This document shows, piece by piece, positions 58,852 through 64,000 of a stretch of 64,000 nt of DNA. Position 1 is the stretch's first letter, and the number at the start of each line of letters is the position of its first letter. Origin of the DNA: Pedobacter heparinus DSM 2366 (lineage in GTDB: Bacteria; Bacteroidota; Bacteroidia; Sphingobacteriales; Sphingobacteriaceae); the NCBI RefSeq assembly GCF_000023825.1, contig NC_013061.1:2046001-2110000 (forward strand). The letters are read 5' to 3'. The notes beneath the pieces are model-generated. The model did no database searches. It was not told the DNA's origin and saw only the letters and a list, made by a program, of their open reading frames with translations. The translations under genes were made by a program, and so were the position numbers.

Positions 58852-58874
58852 GCAATAAAATTAGATTATAAGTC

Positions 58875-59720
58875 ATGAAAAATATTATCCGCAAATTAAT
58901 ACTCTCCGTTCCATTAACGTTCTGTTTTTGGTTGCTGTGCAACGTGGTTTTGGCACAGCAGGTAATCCCTTTGCCTGGGGAGGCTGGGCAAGCCATCACC
59001 GCCTACCTCCCTGCAAAGGAAAAAGCTACTGGTACTGCAGTACTGGTAATCCCTGGCGGGGGGTATAGTTTTTTGGCTACAGACACCGAGGGCACGCCTA
59101 TTGCCAAGGCCTTTGCAGAACGTGGTATTGCTGCTTTTGTACTAAAGTATAGGTTGCCGGATAAGGACAGCACTGCGAACAAAAGCACTATTGCTTTACA
59201 AGATGCACAGCAGGCAATGAAGATGATTAAAGAAAAGGCAAAGGAATGGGGATATGATATGAACAGTGTAGGGGTGATAGGTTTTAGTGCTGGCGGGCAT
59301 TTGGCAGCTACATTAGGCACACAGTTTAGCAAAAGCTTGATTGATAACCCCTCAAATATCAGCCTTCGGCCTGCTTTTATGATTTTAGTTTATCCGGTTA
59401 TCAGTATGCAGGAGTCGTTGACACATATGGGATCGAGGATTAATTTGCTTGGTGATAAACCTACAGCTGAGCAGGTGAGCTGGTTTTCGGCAGAGCAAAA
59501 TGTAAGCTGGCAAACTCCACCTACCTATCTGACGCATACCGCTGATGATGGGGTGGTGAGTGTACAAAACAGCATTGTGATGTACCAGGCATTGATTAAA
59601 GAAAAGATCAAAGCGGAACTGCATTTGTATCCTGAAGGCAATCATGGGTTTATACAAAGGTTGCCGGTATCGGAATGGATTGATCCGATGTTGTTGTTTA
59701 TTAAAAAGTGTGGGTTTTGA
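58875..59720 (+). CDS. Secreted esterase of the alpha/beta hydrolase fold (BD-FAE/xylanase-type)
   Basis: 281 residues. Signal peptide (LILSVPLTFCFWLLCNVVLA). LVIPGGGYSFLATDTEG as oxyanion loop, GFSAGGHLAATLG with the nucleophile Ser (about 137), Asp in HTADDGVVSVQNS and His in PEGNHGFIQRLP. The pattern is that of the carbohydrate-esterase-like hydrolases found in polysaccharide utilization loci. Likely periplasmic; deacylation of the imported glycan is an inference. Three-base spacing to the next gene. Confidence 0.85.
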   Translation: MKNIIRKLILSVPLTFCFWLLCNVVLAQQVIPLPGEAGQAITAYLPAKEKATGTAVLVIPGGGYSFLATDTEGTPIAKAFAERGIAAFVLKYRLPDKDSTANKSTIALQDAQQAMKMIKEKAKEWGYDMNSVGVIGFSAGGHLAATLGTQFSKSLIDNPSNISLRPAFMILVYPVISMQESLTHMGSRINLLGDKPTAEQVSWFSAEQNVSWQTPPTYLTHTADDGVVSVQNSIVMYQALIKEKIKAELHLYPEGNHGFIQRLPVSEWIDPMLLFIKKCGF

Positions 59721-59723
59721 GGC

Positions 59724-60158
59724 ATGAAAAAGCGTGGCTTAGTAGTTGATGTAGCCTGTTTCTTATTTGTGTTGCTGTTTGTGTATGCTGCAGCGAGCAA
59801 AATGCTGGAGCTTGATAAATTTGAAACACAATTGGGACGATCACCAGTAATTACCCGTTTTTCTTCGATTTTGTTGTGGTTAGTGCCAGGGTTAGAAATT
59901 TTGCTGGCCTTGCTGATGTTTTGGTCGAAAACTAAACTGTTTGCTTTGTATGGCTCATTTAGCCTGATGGTTGCTTTTACAGCCTACATCATTGTGATAC
60001 TGAATTTTAGTGAAAATATACCATGCTCGTGTGGGGGCATTTTGCAGGACATGACCTGGAGACAGCATCTGGTATTTAATGTAATTTTTGTTTTGATGGC
60101 GGTAGTGGCTGTATTGATTTATCCATCGAACAATAAAAATATTGTTGCGCAGCAATAG
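59724..60158 (+). CDS. MauE/DoxX-type redox-associated membrane protein
   Basis: 144 residues, four membrane helices. DVACFLFVLLFVYAAASKMLELDKFETQLGRSPVITRF is the MauE-type opening. The CSCGG motif (about 93-97), an exposed thiol pair, precedes the last helix. MauE-like proteins help transfer electrons for disulfide formation. Part of the chain of short genes 59724-61572. Confidence 0.85.
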   Translation: MKKRGLVVDVACFLFVLLFVYAAASKMLELDKFETQLGRSPVITRFSSILLWLVPGLEILLALLMFWSKTKLFALYGSFSLMVAFTAYIIVILNFSENIPCSCGGILQDMTWRQHLVFNVIFVLMAVVAVLIYPSNNKNIVAQQ

Positions 60159-60212
60159 GGGGATGCCGAAAACCCTTTATCCGAGTAGGCCTTAATCTTT
60201 AAAACTTAAAAA

Positions 60213-60503
60213 ATGAGATTTAAAAAGTTTTTCCTTTTAGGTGCGGTGGCCATGGCCCTGACTGCCACTTTCGCTTTTAAAGCAAAGCCTGAGTTTGTTG
60301 TTTGTTCTGCCAAGAATCCCCTGAACACTTTTCAGTGTATGACCTTACTGATTACTGATGACGACTGTACAACCTATAATACAGGCGATCAATGTACAAC
60401 TTACTATAGTGCCAGCTACCCATCACTGCCAGCTTATACTAGTCCTGGAGGTGGTGTTAACCCGGGCCCTTGTGTAGTTCCGTTGTATCACCAAGAATGG
60501 TAA
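60213..60503 (+). CDS. Small secreted Cys-containing protein (DUF6520-like, 96 aa)
   Basis: Signal peptide FKKFFLLGAVAMALTATFAFKAKP, then a short chain with cysteines at about 31, 42, 52, 61 and 89 in CSAKN, FQCMTLLITDDDCTTY, DQCTTYY, GPCVVP. Small exported proteins of this look (DUF6520 type) commonly follow MauE-like genes in Sphingobacteriaceae and may be their thiol substrates; that link is inferred from context. Confidence 0.65.
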   Translation: MRFKKFFLLGAVAMALTATFAFKAKPEFVVCSAKNPLNTFQCMTLLITDDDCTTYNTGDQCTTYYSASYPSLPAYTSPGGGVNPGPCVVPLYHQEW

Positions 60504-60546
60504 AATAAAACATGCGGCAGTCTTGTGCTGCCGCTCATTTAATCTG

Positions 60547-61572
60547 ATGAAAAAGCGAATTTATACTTTATTGTTTTGTGCTTTGGGCAGTGTGTTGCTG
60601 GTGATGGGAATGGCCTACATTTCCAATCCGGACCATCATATTGGCAGCGGCTTTATCCGGGAAATCCCTTCGCACAAAATAGAGGGTATTGGCTTTGTAC
60701 CGGTAATGGGTAAGCTGCATTATCTGGCAGGCGGAGATAGTACGCAAGTGTTTTTAGGCAATTGGGCAAAGCCTACTGAATTGTTGAAGATCAGTTTGCC
60801 TGGAAAAGAAGCAGATACGGTGCAGATGTTGCTAAAAGATTGGAGTGGTTTACTGGAAGGCATTTACCTAAGCCTGCATCAGGGAACAGCCTATTTGATG
60901 GATGGCCTGAGCGGAACTTATTTTAAAGCTGATACCGGTATTGCTGTGTTTGGAAGGAGGAACAGGCTACCTTATTTTTCTGCAGTTGTGCCTTTAGGAA
61001 GGGATATATTTATTTTACGGGTAGTGCAGGATAGTTTGATAAACAGCCTGGTTAAGCAGGCACCAGGTGCCACAGATAAACCCTTGGTTCTGGATGGCCG
61101 GGCCAACAGCATGTTTGCTACCGATGGTACGCTTTGTGCCACACCAGATGGTTCAAAGATATTTTACAGTTATCATTATAAAAATCAGTTTTTATGCCTG
61201 GATAGTAATCTTAAGGTATTGTATACCGGTAAAACCATAGACACCTGCTCGGTTGCGCAAGTAAAGGTAGCCCGGGTAGAGTCGGATAAATCGTTAAGAA
61301 TGGCTGCCCCACCAAGGCGTGTTAATTTAAAAGCTGCTGTTAATGAAGAATGGTTGTTTGTACAATCGGCCATTAAAGCAGAAAATGAAACGGAAGAATC
61401 ATTAAAAGGCCTTGCTACAGTAGATGTTTACAAGGTAGGTAATGGCAAGTACCAGTTTAGCCTGTACATCCCCGATTTTAAGGACCAGAAGCTGCGGGAC
61501 TTTAGGGTGTATGGGAAGTATTTTGTTGGGCTGTATAAGGAGTGTGTGTATATCTATAGGTTGAATTTTTAA
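60547..61572 (+). CDS. Membrane-anchored hypothetical protein, propeller-like (341 aa)
   Basis: Start at ATG 60547; the longer frame from 60523 begins inside an unlikely TTG-type start. One N-terminal membrane segment (RIYTLLFCALGSVLLVMGMAYI), then a beta-rich body (VPVMGKLHYLAGGDSTQVFLGNWAK..., LYLSLHQGTAYLMDGLSGTYF..., MFATDGTLCATPDGSKIFYSYHYKNQFLCLDSNLKVLYTGKTID). It resembles six-bladed propeller proteins of the MauE neighbourhood. No catalytic motif. Confidence 0.65.
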   Translation: MKKRIYTLLFCALGSVLLVMGMAYISNPDHHIGSGFIREIPSHKIEGIGFVPVMGKLHYLAGGDSTQVFLGNWAKPTELLKISLPGKEADTVQMLLKDWSGLLEGIYLSLHQGTAYLMDGLSGTYFKADTGIAVFGRRNRLPYFSAVVPLGRDIFILRVVQDSLINSLVKQAPGATDKPLVLDGRANSMFATDGTLCATPDGSKIFYSYHYKNQFLCLDSNLKVLYTGKTIDTCSVAQVKVARVESDKSLRMAAPPRRVNLKAAVNEEWLFVQSAIKAENETEESLKGLATVDVYKVGNGKYQFSLYIPDFKDQKLRDFRVYGKYFVGLYKECVYIYRLNF

Positions 61573-61583
61573 TTTTTACGATC

Positions 61584-62036
61584 GTGTTTTCAAATCAATC
61601 CATAGACGAGAATTATGTACCGGTGCTGAAACAAATCTATGTTTCGCCGGAAATGATATTGGCCAGATTGGAGCAATTGATTGATGAACATTATAAAGAG
61701 GAAAAAGACCCGGTTTTTTATGCAGATAGGTTGGCGCTTGGTATTCAAAAACTAAATCATATTACCAGGGAACATACGCAGCAAACTGTATTTATGCTGG
61801 TACAGCAGCGGGTTTTGCTGGAAAGCAAGCGTTTGCTGCTTGTTGGTGGTATGCCTATTAAGTTTATTGCATATGAACTGGGTTTTGAGTATCCGTCGTA
61901 CTTTTGCCGGTTTTTTAAAAAAATGACAGGGCTGAGGGCGAAGGATTGGAGGAGGGGAATGAAAATCTGTCAGCGGCTTGAATTGAACGATGCCCTTCCG
62001 CTATCCTCCAATAGGAATAGTAAACCAAAATGTTGA
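61584..62036 (+). CDS. AraC-type helix-turn-helix protein (150 aa)
   Basis: Begins with GTG at 61584. The C-terminal helix-turn-helix pair is clear: DPVFYADRLALGIQKLNHITREHTQQTVFMLVQQRVLLESKRLL and MPIKFIAYELGFEYPSYFCRFFKKMTGLRAKDWRRGM. The N-terminal 30 residues are too short for a sensor domain, so it resembles the small AraC-type proteins that follow MauE-like clusters. Its end overlaps the histidine kinase gene convergently (62001-62036). Confidence 0.75.
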   Translation: MFSNQSIDENYVPVLKQIYVSPEMILARLEQLIDEHYKEEKDPVFYADRLALGIQKLNHITREHTQQTVFMLVQQRVLLESKRLLLVGGMPIKFIAYELGFEYPSYFCRFFKKMTGLRAKDWRRGMKICQRLELNDALPLSSNRNSKPKC

Positions 62037-64000
62037 ACCAACACCTTCAATGCTGTCGACCCCGATCTCTCCACCATGCCGCTTGATGATATCAGCGCAG
62101 ATATAGAGCCCCAAACCCAAACCGGAGACCTGGGCACCCGTTTGGTCGGCCCGGAAATACCGATCAAATAAATGTGGCAGTTTATTAGCTGGAATGCCGG
62201 GGCCGGTGTCTCTTACCGATATTTTAACCTGCTGATCAAGATCTTCAATTTTAAGAAAAATCTCCCTGCTGGCCGTGGCATACTTTACTGCATTGGTTAC
62301 GAAGTTTGAAATCACCTGCTCGATGCGGTTCTCATCCGCCACAATCTGCAGTTCCTTTACGCCTTGCACAACAAGCTCATGTGTTCCCAGTTGCCTAACC
62401 TGTGAGCAGCATTCGTCTATCATCTTATTAAAACTAAATTTCTTTTTTACCAGCGCCATCTGACCTTCGTTTATCCTGGTTACATTCAATAAATCATCGA
62501 CCAGTACAGAAACTTTCTCCATGCTTCTGTTGGACTGTTCTATCAGCCGGGATAGCATTGGCGTAGGATTTGCCTTCATTCTTTCTAATAGTTGTAAGGA
62601 TGCTTTAAGACTGGTAATCGGGGTTTTTAGTTCGTGGCTGGCAATAGAAATAAAATCATCCTTTTGCTGCTGCAATCTTTTGAACTCAGTAATGTCGATC
62701 ACGGTGCCTAACAGCTTCTTTAGCACTCCCTCGCTGCTGTAATGAACGTTACCCTGCACACGTATCCACTTGAGTGCACCACCGGTTAGCAACAGACGTG
62801 TCTCGTAAAACAGGCGTCCGGTCTGCTTGGCAATGGCGTGCGCCTGTTCACTCACACCCTCATCTAAGGGATGATAGGTTGCCAGTACCCGTTCTCTGCT
62901 TACCGGTTCCTGAAGCCCGAAGATCTCATTAAACCGCTCTGAGCTGGTAAGGGATCCATCGATATAGCTGAATTCGTAGGTGCCAATTTCAGCCGCTTCT
63001 ATCGCAAGGCGACTGCGCTCCTCCGCATCTTCTATGCGCCTCCTGGCCAATACTTTATCGGTTACCTCATTACCGACCACCATAATTGAAGTGACTTGTC
63101 CCTGCAGATCAGTCACCGGTTCATAGACAAAATCAACGAATACTGTTTCATCAATGCCATTACGTACCAGTATTAGCTCATGCTCTCTGGCGTGAAAAGG
63201 GATTCCGGTAGAGATCACCTGCTGCATAAGCGGCGCATAGACTTCGGCAGCCTCTGCCACTGCGTCCCAAATTGTATGGTTTTCCAACTGCGCCAACTGC
63301 TTGCCGACCAGTTCCAAATACCCGGTGTTGACTTCGGTGATCATCAGATCATTAGCCCTAATGACGCAGATCGCTACAGGAGCTTGTTTGATCAGATTCC
63401 TGAAACGCGCTTCACTGAGCACCAGCTCATCATAAGAAGCAGCAAGCTCTTCGTTCGTCGTAGCCAGCTCTTCGTTCAACGCAGCAAATTCTTCATTAGA
63501 CGCTGCCAGTTTTTCATTGAGGGACTGCAATTTCTGCTCGTCCAGTTTTCTTTGGGTAATATCAATGCAGGAACTGATATATCCGGCAAAGGTTCCATCA
63601 GATAGAAATCTGGGTGTTCCTTTTTTTACCAGCCAATGGTAGGATCCATCTTGTCCGAGCACTCTTATCTCATCTGAGTAGGATGCCCGTTTTGCAAACG
63701 CGGCTCCATGCACATCCTGGAACCGCTGCCTGTCCAGCTCATGGATCAGATCATGCCATCCCGAAACCATAAGCTTATCGGCTGTTCTTCCGGTAAGCTT
63801 CGACCAGGCTTTATTGAAGTAAAACCGCCTTCCGCTTTCATCTGCTACGGCAACCAATACATCGGTGTTGTCGGCCATAGACCGGAAACGCTCTTCACTT
63901 TCTGCAAATGCTTTTACCCGCTCTTGCACCATCGATTCCAGTTCCGCATTCATTCTGGCAAGTTCTTCCCGGCTTGTCAGCAGCTCTTCATTAATGGCAC
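62001..64000 (-). CDS. PAS-domain sensor histidine kinase (5' end outside window)
   Basis: At least 666 residues remain; the frame is open to the right edge, upstream of the ATG at 63953 (residues ...EELLTSREELARMNAEL). It has several PAS/PAC modules (RFRSMADNTDVLVAVADESGRRFYFNKAWSKLTG..., RFRNLIKQAPVAICVIRAND..., EERSRLAIEAAEIGTYEFSYIDG...), a coiled coil with E-E-L/N repeats, then HisKA (HELKTPITSLKASLQLLER) and HATPase (NRIEQVISNFVTNAVKYA, DTGPGI, GLGLGLYICADIIKRHGGEIG). No membrane segment is visible in the part shown, so probably cytoplasmic. Ends convergently with the AraC gene. Confidence 0.93.
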   Translation of the reverse strand, partial: AINEELLTSREELARMNAELESMVQERVKAFAESEERFRSMADNTDVLVAVADESGRRFYFNKAWSKLTGRTADKLMVSGWHDLIHELDRQRFQDVHGAAFAKRASYSDEIRVLGQDGSYHWLVKKGTPRFLSDGTFAGYISSCIDITQRKLDEQKLQSLNEKLAASNEEFAALNEELATTNEELAASYDELVLSEARFRNLIKQAPVAICVIRANDLMITEVNTGYLELVGKQLAQLENHTIWDAVAEAAEVYAPLMQQVISTGIPFHAREHELILVRNGIDETVFVDFVYEPVTDLQGQVTSIMVVGNEVTDKVLARRRIEDAEERSRLAIEAAEIGTYEFSYIDGSLTSSERFNEIFGLQEPVSRERVLATYHPLDEGVSEQAHAIAKQTGRLFYETRLLLTGGALKWIRVQGNVHYSSEGVLKKLLGTVIDITEFKRLQQQKDDFISIASHELKTPITSLKASLQLLERMKANPTPMLSRLIEQSNRSMEKVSVLVDDLLNVTRINEGQMALVKKKFSFNKMIDECCSQVRQLGTHELVVQGVKELQIVADENRIEQVISNFVTNAVKYATASREIFLKIEDLDQQVKISVRDTGPGIPANKLPHLFDRYFRADQTGAQVSGLGLGLYICADIIKRHGGEIGVDSIEGVGSTFWFTIPIGG

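Overview
The window comes from a Bacteroidota chromosome, most likely Sphingobacteriaceae (Pedobacter-like). The indicators are a SusC/RagA plus SusD/RagB pair behind an ECF sigma/FecR pair, DUF4199, GlxA-type and MauE-type proteins, a Bacteroidetes-type tyrosine recombinase, and almost no Shine-Dalgarno sequences. The genus is an inference from gene content; no rRNA is present.

Layout. (1) 1-4.2 kb is ordinary backbone: the end of a DUF4142 protein, an MscS channel, a long family I pyrophosphatase, a cold-shock protein, small hydrophilic proteins and CorA. (2) 4.2-21.9 kb is a repeat-rich, rearranged zone built around Rpn-type PD-(D/E)XK nuclease/transposase-like genes. It holds two copies of one family (A1, A2), three full copies of a second (B1-B3), two internally deleted B copies and a fragment of a third family. 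Every intact or deleted A/B copy has the same roughly 150-200 bp hairpin-bearing module on its 5' side (seven copies, R1-R7). C-terminal cassettes are exchanged between families, and short tandem repeats sit at the exchange point. Between them lie normal genes (Fpg, an outer-membrane protein, SDR, AraC) and debris: DUF1016 and AbiEii fragments, truncated lipoproteins, duplicated small gene pairs, and a directly duplicated block carrying a 125-aa secreted protein. (3) 22.0-45.85 kb is a probable integrative element at a tRNA-Met(CAU) gene. It has an integrase at the left, a 25-bp near-repeat of the tRNA core at 45819-45843, and integrase-proximal repeats at both ends. Cargo is a long run of small stress or metabolic genes (DinB, four VOC proteins, two GlxA regulators, two DUF4199, two DUF1801, DoxX-like, hydrolases, Crp/Fnr). 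These are followed by a defence-like end: a DUF4209/HEPN-like gene with a PD-(D/E)XK gene, a beta-flower protein, and a catalytically inactive Argonaute translationally coupled to a SIR2-domain protein. (4) 46.1-62 kb is a nutrient-uptake locus: ECF sigma, FecR, SusC with an STN domain, SusD, a thioredoxin-like protein, a TolB-propeller/amidohydrolase fusion, a DUF4397 lipoprotein, an esterase, a MauE-like protein and associated small proteins. It ends in an AraC-type gene convergent with a PAS histidine kinase that runs off the right edge.

How the parts work together. The ECF/FecR pair probably senses loading of the SusC transporter through its STN domain and drives the downstream genes. The pAgo-SIR2 operon fits a guide-triggered NAD+-depleting abortive defence. 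The Rpn zone looks like an actively recombining nuclease family in which a constant catalytic domain is joined to different C-terminal ends. That zone and the DUF4209/PD-(D/E)XK pair are the least explained parts of the window.
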